51,162 nucleotides of DNA from Candidatus Wolfebacteria bacterium RIFOXYD12_FULL_48_21. GTDB lineage: Bacteria > Patescibacteriota > Minisyncoccia > UBA6257 > UBA9933. This document shows, piece by piece, positions 16,001 through 23,450 of the stretch (position 1 is its first letter; the number at the start of each line of letters is the position of its first letter). The notes under the pieces were generated by a model that saw only the letters and a program-made list of their open reading frames with translations, made no database searches and had not been told where the DNA came from. Position numbers and translations under genes: made by a program. Where the stretch lies: positions 134,179 through 185,340 of the forward strand of contig MGIW01000006.1 of NCBI GenBank assembly GCA_001793945.1, read 5' to 3'.

Positions 16001-17106
16001 ACGAAAAGGCATTTACCGTATTGTCGAGTATCCCGAATGATCCGGATAACCTGTTGCAATATCAGGCCGATGGTGTAACACCCATTTCGGTTGGCGGATC
16101 CATTACTGCCGGCGATATGGTGCATGCGGCGGATATCGCGGCATCATTGGCGATCAATATGGCGCTGCAGATCGAGTCAAAACCGGTTGGCACTTCGTTT
16201 GCTTGCGGAGCGGGGGATTGCGCTGATGCAGAAGAAGGGACGGTCGTCGGCGGCGGTGCGTGTACGAGCTGTATGGTTTTGAATAATGCACAGCTTTCCC
16301 ACCCACATCCTGACGGCAGCTATCATTGGCAGGCGCGCGTGCGCAATACGACGACCAATGAATATTCCGGTTGGGTTTCCTTCGGGGGCAACCCTGAATC
16401 CGAGCCCGATTATATTCGCGATGTGACGGCGCCTGCAATCACGAGCGGGCCCGACGCCGCCGCTGATACGAACTCCGCCACCATTACATGGGGTACCTCG
16501 GGCGAGCAGTCGACGAGTCAGGTGCAATACAATACAACCGGAACATTTGTAAACAATTGCGCTACCAACAACGATTGTACCGCGCTTGACGCGACCTATG
16601 TCTTTAACCACACGGTCGTGCTTGGGAATTTGGATTCCAATACGACTTATTATTATCGGGTGCGTTCGAAAGATGCCGCGGCCAATGAAACGATCGGCTC
16701 GACATTGAGCTTTGCTACGGGTGGCGTCAACCAGCCGGGCAAGACCGTGTCATTCCATATCATCGGAAGCGCGGGGGCCATTTCTGGTGGAGGGAGCACG
16801 GCACCGACATTCACTGTGGGTCTTCCTGAAACCTCTCCCTCCATCAAGAGCGCGTTCGTTGAGCTGACGGGCATTTCGGGAACCTCCGGTACGAACACCG
16901 TTGGGGTGCAGGTAAATGGACAGGCAATAGGCTCTTATGTGATCGACGCTGTTTCGAAAACGCAGTTCAAGATTTTGTATTTGGTCGATCCGGCAAACCT
17001 TACTATTAACGATGATCCGACCATTAATACGCTTACGATCTCGCCCAGCCTTGATACCTATATTTCGTCGGCAAAGATCGTGGTTACATATGCGTATACA
17101 CCTTAG
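13027..17106 (+). CDS. Giant secreted surface protein with IPT/TIG and fibronectin III domains
   Basis: A 1359-residue exported protein. The ATG at 13027 is chosen because a TATACT box lies 10 nt upstream and because a signal peptide follows: a Lys/Arg-rich start, a hydrophobic core near residues 20-40 and a likely cleavage site after AQA near residue 60. Residues about 65-480 are beta-rich repeats with SGSAW/WSGSAW motifs like BNR or lectin propellers. The middle contains several IPT/TIG-like sheets with Cys pairs. A fibronectin type III domain with TTYYYRVRSKDAAANE lies near 1135-1230, and the last ~110 residues match the protein at 17335-18186. There is no LPXTG or C-terminal membrane helix. 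An adhesin or cell-envelope component is likely. Confidence 0.8.
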   Translation: MFIKKRLRIPSKFFRFVKKVALTSAMIFVVLLSNGGYVILSALHFDTLADAVQAPQAQAAHGDGILFYGIAGDATPQVRDYFSATNSFGAAEPTVTGTQPNIVVFKPASMKQEFIGGYLNPAGNLQIMCYDGVTWTNEWSVAVGGTGTTRRFDISYEDASSDVIVLYSTNAGATNELAYRTKSGASGCGSGNWSGATNLDPVRTSGVVQWVKLAKNGTSGSNLVAAIWADANSDLSAMVWSGSAWGNEPSAALSTTLEVAAAAQDVDDFDIGYESLSGDLMIVWSNSGQGATGLLKYAACTGNSASCVWTLNGTIPTVADAGTNIDLSGDPLTDQMSMSATDNGTGDLSAGYWSGSAWTGYANLDISTEAPTAGKRLNQTAWLTNGSITRWIIVYDDASGGNLDWFLATPGSAPVQQSDTVISPNLNDIRHRYRADNNPFDSSEVMFAISDSTQSIYAKRVVMDAAGEFTWSNADGGASLGTLNAVPPEGFHFVYDRYVSNALTIGVTAGSMVSNINSGDSDQYANTALCADAGICAAFTLSVDGSAVTVGSIKVTQTGTVDATNDLSNVALFYDTDGNYSNGVTGQYDGTVANFTAGTVTFSGSLALTPGTTYYFYVRYDAKNGSNAPKGGQTVDFSIAANSDVTLSSGTADIAGGGAVLAGSTTIIPNATATTYGSGLADGGRSYESITVTGYGFGVAPGGSRANCSGAVDTGCVRFVVGGNATVADGDITAWSNTSITYAIDPGLATLGGASAVEVVAGGQSDASDLNFTIYPNVTGMAVCVDCGTNAAREYNAADTDGLMMLQGDHFGATAGTATFGGGFGSLAGTIHATAEGPCTTGGWSAAGYSGNTVCVEVSPAISNSVYTGTVTVTRNSDAKTDYIDLRVLPRIISNSPTSDIKGATVQILGDHLCESGTCPTAGNRSTVSDNILFGTTQAPDADFLALSGGAGACNGSGAAWTHTEVCVKVPAAVGAGSQPTKATSNNSYLSNEKAFTVLSSIPNDPDNLLQYQADGVTPISVGGSITAGDMVHAADIAASLAINMALQIESKPVGTSFACGAGDCADAEEGTVVGGGACTSCMVLNNAQLSHPHPDGSYHWQARVRNTTTNEYSGWVSFGGNPESEPDYIRDVTAPAITSGPDAAADTNSATITWGTSGEQSTSQVQYNTTGTFVNNCATNNDCTALDATYVFNHTVVLGNLDSNTTYYYRVRSKDAAANETIGSTLSFATGGVNQPGKTVSFHIIGSAGAISGGGSTAPTFTVGLPETSPSIKSAFVELTGISGTSGTNTVGVQVNGQAIGSYVIDAVSKTQFKILYLVDPANLTINDDPTINTLTISPSLDTYISSAKIVVTYAYTP

Positions 17107-17172
17107 AAGCTCGATAGCTCGATAGAAGGGAAGCTCGTTAGTTAACCGATAATAGGGGCAAGAGGTTGGAGG
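17107..17172. repeat. Octamer array followed by a TAACCGATAA/GAGGTTGGAG tract
   Basis: AGCTCGAT AGCTCGAT AGAAGGGA AGCTCGTT AGT, followed by TAACCGATAATAGGGGCAAGAGGTTGGAG, right after the surface-protein stop. The second part recurs at 19290 and 19481. Confidence 0.6.
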
Positions 17173-17175
17173 GGT

Positions 17176-17274
17176 GTCATCCGGTGCTTTAGCCTGTCCG
17201 TCCGCTGACGGAACACGGGATCCAGAGTGCTGGGAACAGGACACTGGATACCGGCTTTCGCCGGTATGACAATG
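17176..17274. repeat. REP-like element (CACGGGATCCAG / GCCGGTATGACAATG type)
   Basis: GTCATCCGGTG...ACACGGGATCCAGAG followed by CTGGATACCGGC-TTTC-GCCGGTATGACAATG. It is closely related to 11461-11605 and 19346-19469. Confidence 0.7.
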
Positions 17275-17334
17275 CGCTGGGCGGCTTATAACCGATAATC
17301 TATAACCGGCAATGCACAGAATCCATACTTTATT

Positions 17335-18186
17335 ATGCAAAAATCCACTCGTTTAAGCATTTTAATAGGATTTATTGTTATGTCTGCGTTGGTTACGCGG
17401 GTATTTGCGGTGGATCAGATAAAAACAACCGAAACTTACATCGGTGCGTCAACCGGGCAGGTAAGCGGGCAGACGGATCTTCCGTTCTCCCTCTACATCG
17501 GGGACAATATTTCCGGAGTCGCGACATCGGTCAAATCGGTGTTCGTGACCGTATCCGGTGTGTACACCGGCAGCGGTTCCGTGCAGGCCAAGCTCGACGG
17601 CGATACTGCGACTGCGCAGACATTTGCGCTTCCCAATGTCGGTTCCACGCCCACGCCATTTGAAGTTTTGTATAAAGACGGCACGGGGACAATCGCCCCT
17701 GCAACTCCGGGAACATATGCCTACACGCTCAATGTCATACCGAGTGGCGTGACCATTTCCGCACTCGGTGCAAAGGCGACGATGACCTATCGGTATAAAC
17801 CTCCGGCGTGTGGCGGAGGTTATCCGCCGACGGGCGATGTGACTTCTGCGATTTTTGATACGACAATCGGCGGGGCATATAATTCCATTGCGTGGAAAGG
17901 AGTGCTCGGAGGCCCTGCGCAAAATCAAGGGAAGGTGCGATTCCAATTTGCCTCTTCAAACGACTCAGGCGGCCCATGGAATTATATCGGTGGAGCGACC
18001 TGTTCAAGCGGGGATTGGTATGATCCGGGCACGCAGAGTACTCCCATAGAAATATCCTGCTCTCCTCAATACCATAACAATCAGCGGTATTATAGATATA
18101 AAGTGCAAATCTGTTCGCAGGATTGCAGTACAAGTGGATCGTATACGCCGACCGTGCAGGATGTGGTGGTGAGCTGGGCGCCGTGA
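17335..18186 (+). CDS. Secreted protein sharing a module with the giant surface protein
   Basis: A 283-residue exported protein with a classic signal peptide (basic start, hydrophobic residues 9-22, cleavage near TRVFA-VD at residue 25). Residues about 30-155 resemble the last 110 residues of the giant surface protein: both read KS(A/V)FV-x-(L/V)(T/S)G, then a VQ(V/A) beta strand, then F-x-(I/V)LY, and end in a T-Y-x-Y-x-P strand. The C-terminal half (about 160-283) has Cys residues spaced like disulphide pairs (CGGGYPPTG, CSSGDWYDPG, CSQDCS) and repeated YYRYKV-type strands. It follows the giant gene by 228 bp of repeats, so it is probably expressed separately. A co-assembling surface component is the simplest reading. 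Confidence 0.7.
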   Translation: MQKSTRLSILIGFIVMSALVTRVFAVDQIKTTETYIGASTGQVSGQTDLPFSLYIGDNISGVATSVKSVFVTVSGVYTGSGSVQAKLDGDTATAQTFALPNVGSTPTPFEVLYKDGTGTIAPATPGTYAYTLNVIPSGVTISALGAKATMTYRYKPPACGGGYPPTGDVTSAIFDTTIGGAYNSIAWKGVLGGPAQNQGKVRFQFASSNDSGGPWNYIGGATCSSGDWYDPGTQSTPIEISCSPQYHNNQRYYRYKVQICSQDCSTSGSYTPTVQDVVVSWAP

Positions 18187-18275
18187 GGGGCGCGAGGTAG
18201 GAGGCGTGAGATAAGAGATATGAGGTAGGAGATAGGAGGTATGAGATAAGAGATGTGAGATAAGGAAGTAAGAAT
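18184..18275. repeat. Purine-rich degenerate tandem repeat (GAGATAAGAGATATGAGGTAGGA type)
   Basis: About 90 bp of GAG-GTA-GGAG / GAGATAAGAGAT words with almost no pyrimidine other than T, between the secreted protein and the pilin-like gene at 18283. The last part could supply a Shine-Dalgarno-like sequence. Confidence 0.65.
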
Positions 18276-18282
18276 TATATAT

Positions 18283-18816
18283 ATGATGCAGAATGGGAAA
18301 AATAATTTGCGAAAGGGATTTAGTCTTTTGGAGCTATTACTTTACATTGCCATTTTGGCGATCATAATGACATTTATTACGGGGGCGTTTTTTAGCATCA
18401 ATCAAGGCCGTGCCCGTGTTGAGGCTGCAACGGAGGTCAATTCGAATATGCGGTTTGCCGTTGATAAGATAGCGCAGGATATTAAGGCCGCGTCCGCCGT
18501 AGCAGTGCCGGCTACGGCGAGCGCGACATCCACGGCGTTGCAATTGACCGTGGATGGCACATCCGTGCAGTATTGCGTACTCGTCGGGCGCATCCGCCGC
18601 CAAAGCGGTGGGGCATGTTCCGATGCATCCGATGTGGTAACGGGCGATGCTGTTGTTGTTGATTCCCTTCTCTTCACGCGTTTGGAAAATAGCAATGTAG
18701 TGCTGGGGAAAGCATTTGTCACAGTCGGCGTTTCCATTGAATTACATTATAATAGCGATGCCCCGGAATGGCAGTACGCTGCCGTCAAGCAAACAACCGT
18801 ACCACTTCACCAATGA
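18283..18816 (+). CDS. Type IV minor pilin (PilW/GspJ-like)
   Basis: A 177-residue prepilin. The leader ends in KG before FSLLELLLYIAI (cleavage between G12 and F13), with Glu5 of the mature protein present as required for assembly. The hydrophobic helix spans about 14-35 and is followed by a beta-rich C-terminal domain with one Cys pair (VQYCVLV, GGACSD). PilW/GspJ proteins sit at the pilus tip and prime assembly. The start codon of the next gene overlaps its stop (ATGA at 18813-18816), a typical coupled minor-pilin pair. Confidence 0.85.
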   Translation: MMQNGKNNLRKGFSLLELLLYIAILAIIMTFITGAFFSINQGRARVEAATEVNSNMRFAVDKIAQDIKAASAVAVPATASATSTALQLTVDGTSVQYCVLVGRIRRQSGGACSDASDVVTGDAVVVDSLLFTRLENSNVVLGKAFVTVGVSIELHYNSDAPEWQYAAVKQTTVPLHQ

Positions 18817-19289
18817 CGCTCCACCCTTTTTTATTTGCCATACCGCTGCGAGTACTCCGTTCCCGAAGAGGCGCAGCAACATTGCCGGCCATCATTGCAT
18901 TGACCATTCTTATTCTTGCCGTTGGCGTCAGTATTACGGCGATCAGCTTTACCGAAGGACTTATTTCGGTCGGACAAGGCAATGCGGCGCAGGCATTGGT
19001 CTATGCCGAGGCGGGCGCCCACGATGCGCTTATTAAACTTGCAAGAAATAAACAGTATGTATGTGTGACTGAAGATTGCTATACGATCGATCTGGTTGCC
19101 GACGGATGTGCGACCGATGATGGGTGTGCCCGGGTCAGCGTAAGTGCGGGAGTCGGGACGCTCGGCGATCCGCGTATTATCGTGTCCGAGGGGAAGGCAA
19201 GAAGCAGTGTGCGAAGGGTACAGGTCAGCGTGGTGTTCGATGCAGCGCTTGACGGAGAGATTGCAACGACAACATGGCGGGAATTGTAA
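18813..19289 (+). CDS. PilX-like minor pilus protein
   Basis: A 158-residue protein that begins at the ATG overlapping the previous stop. A basic N-terminus with RRGAATLPAIIALTILILAVGVS resembles the PilX-type leader helix, in which the classic G-F-E motif is replaced. The remainder is a soluble domain with four cysteines (YVCVTEDCY, DGCATDDGCAR), probably two disulphides. Together with the upstream PilW/GspJ-like protein it probably belongs to the pilus tip complex. A repeat-filled gap and then the convergent pilMN operon follow. Confidence 0.65.
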   Translation: MTLHPFLFAIPLRVLRSRRGAATLPAIIALTILILAVGVSITAISFTEGLISVGQGNAAQALVYAEAGAHDALIKLARNKQYVCVTEDCYTIDLVADGCATDDGCARVSVSAGVGTLGDPRIIVSEGKARSSVRRVQVSVVFDAALDGEIATTTWREL

Positions 19290-19540
19290 CCGATAACGGG
19301 GCAAGAGGTTGGAGATGAGAGGTTAGAGGTTGGGGGGGTGGGGGTGTCATCCCGGACTTGATCCGGGATCCAGTGTTTTCTGCAGTAGTGACGCAATAGC
19401 ATTTAGACTCTGGATACCGGCCGGAGTTTATCCCGTACTTGATACGGGACCCGCGTTCGGTATGACAATGTGGGGCGACTTATAACCGATAATAGGGGCA
19501 AGAGGTTGGAGATGAGAGGTTGGGGGGTGGGGTGTCATCC
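19290..19540. repeat. Composite intergenic repeat block between convergent pilus operons
   Basis: Order: TAACCGATAACGGGGCAAGAGGTTGGAGATGAGAGGTT tract (19289-19335), a REP-like element GTCATCCCGGACTTGATCCGGGATCCAG...GGTATGACAATG (19346-19469), then a second TAACCGATAATAGGGGCAAGAGGTTGGAGATGAG tract (19484-19530) ending in GTGTCATCC. No terminator with a T run is visible, so the hairpins may end transcription from both sides. Confidence 0.65.
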
Positions 19541-19542
19541 TT

Positions 19543-20166
19543 TTATCTTGCTATCGAGCTCCCTATCGTTATGACGATATCGTATGGCGAGCCATTTTCT
19601 AATATCTGCGGATCGTCAACGCGAAATCGTTTCCCTATAAGCAGGATCATTTCTTCGATAATGGCGGGGCTTGCCTGTACGCGTTCTTTTATACGGATAA
19701 TTGTCGTTGGCTCGGCGGGCGATTTGTTTCCCGTTTCTGCGACCGTAAACCCTGCGGCGATGAGATCGCCTTTGAGCGTATTCGCCAGTCCCGGTTGTTT
19801 TGTGCTATTAAAGACTGCAATCGAGAACATGCTCTTTGCCGGGGTTGGTAGCGACTCCTGTGCTGCTTGCTCTTGTGGCAGGGGTGGCTCGACTGCTCCC
19901 GTTCCGATTGATCCTATCGCCGGCAGGTTTAGCTTTTCTTTTACAGGTTCGTAATCCGACATATTAATGTGCGTCAATTGGGCCTGTATCTGCATTTCAT
20001 CGGGCGATGACAGTGCCGCGTTGATGCTCATTGAAAGAAAGCGGGCTGCAAAAAAGAACAAGCCGACGATGATGGCGGCGAAAACGGCCAGTATCGCAGG
20101 ATATTGCATGCTCTTGATCCATTGAAGGACCGATAGGGTTTTTTGTTCCGGTTCTGTCGCGGTCAT
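19543..20166 (-). CDS. Membrane-anchored LytR_C-domain protein of the pilus operon
   Basis: A 207-residue protein with one N-terminal transmembrane helix (about 24-46), a Pro/Gln/Glu linker (about 85-110), and a C-terminal LytR_C-like domain (about 113-207) containing IAVFNSTKQPGLANTLKGDLIAAGFTV, written here as the family pattern V-x-N-(G/S)-T-x2-x-GLA. LytR_C domains bind envelope polymers in other proteins. It is the last gene of a minus-strand operon, overlapping pilO by an ATGA. This is the position where PilP would be found in other bacteria, so it may connect the PilMNO platform to the wall. Confidence 0.65.
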   Translation of the reverse strand: MTATEPEQKTLSVLQWIKSMQYPAILAVFAAIIVGLFFFAARFLSMSINAALSSPDEMQIQAQLTHINMSDYEPVKEKLNLPAIGSIGTGAVEPPLPQEQAAQESLPTPAKSMFSIAVFNSTKQPGLANTLKGDLIAAGFTVAETGNKSPAEPTTIIRIKERVQASPAIIEEMILLIGKRFRVDDPQILENGSPYDIVITIGSSIAR

Positions 20167-20732
20167 ATTTTTTTCGTATACAGCGTACCTTGTATGGTTA
20201 TCGTAGAGCTATCTTCCCATCCCTTTTGCGATCCGGTCGATATCGTGATCGATCGGATGCCGACGAAGTAGGAAAGTTCTTCGAACTGGCGCGCATAGTT
20301 TGCGAGTGTTGTAATGGTACCGTTGGCTGTTATCGTATATTTGACGGGGATGATGGTTATGGATTCCGTTTCGACTATTGGTTGTCCGGGTGCGTCGAAT
20401 CGTATCGTTTGCTGCATTGAATTTTGGTTACCCAGTGTCTCGGTTGCGGTGACAAAATCCAGCACATTCTCCGTAGCGGGGAATGCGTCCGCTATTCGCC
20501 GGTCGCTATCGCCTATGACGGCGAATGCATTCCTTAGGGCCACCGTCGTTTCGCTGCGCTTTTGGAGTGCGATGGTCATCGCCTTTTTTTCGTTAAGTGT
20601 AACCTCCATTTTGGTTATTCGGGCGCCAATGATCGAAATGAGCGTACCTGCAATTGCTATTGCAAGGAACACCTTTAGGATATCGGGAATGAGTGCGTAG
20701 ATGAAATGGTTTGTATGCTTCGTCATGGTCAT
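20163..20732 (-). CDS. pilO: Type IV pilus inner-membrane alignment protein PilO
   Basis: A 189-residue protein with one N-terminal membrane helix (about 14-36), a coiled-coil segment and a C-terminal ferredoxin-like domain (about 115-185), the PilO architecture. PilO forms a heterodimer with PilN and links the cytoplasmic motor to the pilus. Its start overlaps the stop of the PilM-PilN fusion by ATGA and its stop overlaps the next start by ATGA, so the three genes are translationally coupled. Sequence conservation in this family is low, so the call rests on topology and context. Confidence 0.75.
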   Translation of the reverse strand: MTMTKHTNHFIYALIPDILKVFLAIAIAGTLISIIGARITKMEVTLNEKKAMTIALQKRSETTVALRNAFAVIGDSDRRIADAFPATENVLDFVTATETLGNQNSMQQTIRFDAPGQPIVETESITIIPVKYTITANGTITTLANYARQFEELSYFVGIRSITISTGSQKGWEDSSTITIQGTLYTKKI

Positions 20733-22138
20733 TGTATGTAGGCCGCCGCCGGATCCTTGAGTTTGAATGAAAGTGAAAACGGGATCATTTCACGCACTTC
20801 CAAATTTGTCGCCGGAAGCGCTATTTCCGTGAACAGGTCCGATTCTTCAATCGATCGCTTGAATACCGTCAGTTGTTCGCGGGTGCCGGCAGTGCCGGTT
20901 ACCGCCAGCATTCCTTCTGGCGAAGGGAAGGTTGCGTTGGTTACGGTGATCCCTTGCGGTGTGCGTTTGCGGAGCTCATCGATGACTGCGCTCCAGTGGG
21001 GGATCTGTTGAAGCGACTGGTGAGCGGCGCCGGCAAGCTCGTTAAGCATTTTTGCCCGCGCTTCGAGCGCTCCCGTATCGGCAGAGATCGGGAGGGCATT
21101 GAGATTTTCAATCTGCAACAATGCGCGCTGCTGAAGAGACGACATCAGAAGCCATGTTCCCGCAAATGCGATGCTAAAGAATATTGCAATGCCTATGGTC
21201 GCATTTGCGATGAACTCAATAAATGCAGCAAGTCGTTGCTGGCGGTAGGCTTCCATGGTTCCCATTGGCATTAGACTTGTCAGCGAATCTTGTGCGCGTG
21301 GAACGGCTCCGCGGCTCGCTGCCCCGATGCTTGCAAGCCATGGGCTCTCCGGTTTTTTATTCGCCCGTGCTCCGATGTCTTTGCGCATCGTTGCGTGTTC
21401 AAGCGCCATGACCGTCGGGGTGACGCCGCGCTCTGCTTCATATGCTGCCGATATGCTTCGCATCTCTGCTTCTTTTCGTGAGGAAAACCGTTTTGGAAGC
21501 GATCGGACAAATCGCACCATTCCCTCGTGTGCTATCCAAAAGAGTACATCTCCTGCCGATGACTCTTCAACAATAAGGGTATGTTCTTCGCGGGGCAGGG
21601 CAGTCGAGCGCAGTACGGCGAATATGTGTGGTTCTATGGCTACGGGGCTGATCTTTGCTGCGGAAAGCGCCGCGATATAGCCATCGATGAGTGATTTTTG
21701 GGCCGCTATCAGCACAACCTCATTTTTTGAGCGGTCTTCAGCGGGCTCCCAATCGAGGTAGACATCCTCTGTGTGGATCGGAAGTTGAAAATTGATCGCG
21801 AGGTCCATTGCCTCGTTTAGTTTTTTCCCCTGTATTGATTTCGGGAATGTGATGGTTTTTATGTATGCGCATTGGGACGGTATCGTCACGATGGCGTAGC
21901 GGATGTCTCCCGATAGCGGCTTTAAGAGCGATGTGATCGTTTTTGTGACAGCCGCACTGTCTTGGATGACGCCTTGCTCTATTGCATGCTCCGGGAGCTT
22001 GTGCTCTTCCTGATAAAAGTCGGGCGTCGATGCACCTCCTTTTTTATGATGGTCAAAAAAACTGATGCGGATATGCGAATCGCTTATTTCCAGTCCCGCA
22101 ATCGTTTCTTCTTTTGTGAAAAATGATGATAGACCCAT
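20729..22138 (-). CDS. PilM-PilN fusion protein of the type IV pilus
   Basis: A 469-residue fusion. Residues about 1-260 resemble the actin-like PilM (GLEISDSHIRISFF, then YAIVTIPSQCAYIKTITFP, then VVLIAAQKSLIDGYIAAL), although the second half of the actin fold is shortened. A Lys-rich linker leads into a PilN-like part: a membrane helix at about 313-335, a coiled coil, and a periplasmic-type ferredoxin domain (VTNATFPSPEGMLAVTGTA) at about 395-465. In most bacteria PilM and PilN are separate and bind through the PilN N-terminal peptide. A fused protein resembles GspL of type II secretion. The operon continues with pilO. It is divergent from the sensor gene, with 94 bp between the two starts used here. 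Confidence 0.75.
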   Translation of the reverse strand: MGLSSFFTKEETIAGLEISDSHIRISFFDHHKKGGASTPDFYQEEHKLPEHAIEQGVIQDSAAVTKTITSLLKPLSGDIRYAIVTIPSQCAYIKTITFPKSIQGKKLNEAMDLAINFQLPIHTEDVYLDWEPAEDRSKNEVVLIAAQKSLIDGYIAALSAAKISPVAIEPHIFAVLRSTALPREEHTLIVEESSAGDVLFWIAHEGMVRFVRSLPKRFSSRKEAEMRSISAAYEAERGVTPTVMALEHATMRKDIGARANKKPESPWLASIGAASRGAVPRAQDSLTSLMPMGTMEAYRQQRLAAFIEFIANATIGIAIFFSIAFAGTWLLMSSLQQRALLQIENLNALPISADTGALEARAKMLNELAGAAHQSLQQIPHWSAVIDELRKRTPQGITVTNATFPSPEGMLAVTGTAGTREQLTVFKRSIEESDLFTEIALPATNLEVREMIPFSLSFKLKDPAAAYIQ

Positions 22139-22152
22139 GATCCTTTACTGTC

Positions 22153-22158
22153 ATTATA
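22153..22158 (-). promoter_or_regulatory. -10 box TATAAT of the pilMN-pilO operon
   Basis: On the minus strand TATAAT lies 14 nt before the ATG at 22138, and AAAGGAT precedes the start codon. Confidence 0.55.
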
Positions 22159-22209
22159 TCCCGAAAACCATATTTTGCATATCATATTTTTTGTTTTGCA
22201 TATGTTTGG

Positions 22210-22215
22210 TATACT
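22210..22215 (+). promoter_or_regulatory. -10 box TATACT of the PAS sensor gene
   Basis: TTTGGTATACTG. Transcription would begin near 22222, which is downstream of the first in-frame ATG (22218) and so favours the ATG at 22233 or 22239. Confidence 0.55.
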
Positions 22216-22232
22216 GTATGCATCAACACGGC

Positions 22233-23450
22233 ATGCGCATGGTCATACTTCCCCTCCACAATCGGAGACGAGGGCGATCCAGTATCGCTCTCCTCGTTGG
22301 CATTTCCGTTGCCGTTATCATAGTACTCGGCAGCTTTTTGACTGGCGCCCTTTCGCGGACGATAGATGTGGTTATTGTGGATCTGCTTGTTAAACCGCTT
22401 GCGCTGACCGTGCAGGCGCAAATGCGTTCACATTTGTTCATAGAAAATCGTTTTCATGACTGGGGAGATCCGATGAGCACGATGCACTTTGACGAATTTC
22501 TTAATGAGATCAAGCCGTTGGGGATCATTCGGCGTGTCAATATTTTGAATACTGACCGGGTGCTTGTATTTTCTACGGAGCCGCAGGATGTTGGTAGTGT
22601 CATGCGCAATCCCGAAGTCGACCGGGCGCTGCTTGGCGAGCTTGTTCTTGAAAAGCCCGAGCACGAAGATATTTCTAATACCGCGCTCGATGGTGTCATA
22701 GAGATATATATTCCCGCGGCTCCTGAAGGAGCAGGCGCGGCGGTTCAGGGAGTTGTTTCCGTCTATATCGACGGGGTTGCGCTATTCACATTTCGTGACC
22801 GACTGTATTTTCTTGTCTTTCTTTTTGTGCTTGCAGTTATTTTGACATTTGGTGTCGTGACTTATATGGGACTTCGCGGGCAATCTATATTTATCAGGCG
22901 GCAGGCGGATGAATTAAGGACTATCGTCGATAAGGCTCCCGTAGGGATCTGCATCATAAATAAAAAAGGGGTTGTTGAAATTCTTAATCCAAAAATGGCC
23001 GAACTTGCCGGTGCGCAAGGTTCAGGCGAGGCCATAGGGGTGAATGTCGTTGAGTTGCCCGCTTATACGGGTTCCGGTATGGGCGGTTTTATCGAGCAAG
23101 GGATGGCCGGAAAAGCATTCGAACAGGAAGCCGAGTATGTTTTACCTGCTTCAGGCGTTCCGCTGTGGCGCAGGTATCACGGTGTTCCGCTGTCCGATGC
23201 GACTGGCGGACGGGTGGAACGGCTCCTACTAATCGTCGAAGATATGACCCAGCGTAAACGATTTGAGCGGGAGCTTGAACAGGTGATAACCGATAAAACA
23301 AAAGAGCTATATGAGAAGATCGACGAGCTGGAAAAATTCAAGGCTGCGATGATCGGGAGAGAATTGAAGATGATCGAACTGAAGAAAATGATAGAAACAA
23401 TAAAACAGCCGATCATTCCCCATGAAGAAGACTCTGTCAATAAAAAATAA
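22233..23450 (+). CDS. Membrane PAS sensor protein without kinase domain
   Basis: About 405 residues. It has a transmembrane helix near 18-40, an extracytoplasmic sensor region of roughly 140 residues, a second helix near 190-210, a PAS domain (ELRTIVDKAPVGICIINKKG onward, about 225-345), and a long C-terminal coiled coil ending in charged residues. No HisKA, HATPase, GGDEF or methyl-accepting domain follows. The start at 22233 is preferred because the -10 box leaves too little room for the ATG at 22218. The next gene, a full histidine kinase, begins inside its last 29 bases, so the two are translationally coupled and probably function together, perhaps as a heteromeric sensor. Confidence 0.75.
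   Translation: MRMVILPLHNRRRGRSSIALLVGISVAVIIVLGSFLTGALSRTIDVVIVDLLVKPLALTVQAQMRSHLFIENRFHDWGDPMSTMHFDEFLNEIKPLGIIRRVNILNTDRVLVFSTEPQDVGSVMRNPEVDRALLGELVLEKPEHEDISNTALDGVIEIYIPAAPEGAGAAVQGVVSVYIDGVALFTFRDRLYFLVFLFVLAVILTFGVVTYMGLRGQSIFIRRQADELRTIVDKAPVGICIINKKGVVEILNPKMAELAGAQGSGEAIGVNVVELPAYTGSGMGGFIEQGMAGKAFEQEAEYVLPASGVPLWRRYHGVPLSDATGGRVERLLLIVEDMTQRKRFERELEQVITDKTKELYEKIDELEKFKAAMIGRELKMIELKKMIETIKQPIIPHEEDSVNKK

Noticed and set aside
22065-22217. Longer start of the PAS sensor gene inside the divergent pilMN gene
   Set aside because: It would overlap the first codons and promoter of the pilMN operon; the -10 box at 22210 favours a start at 22233.
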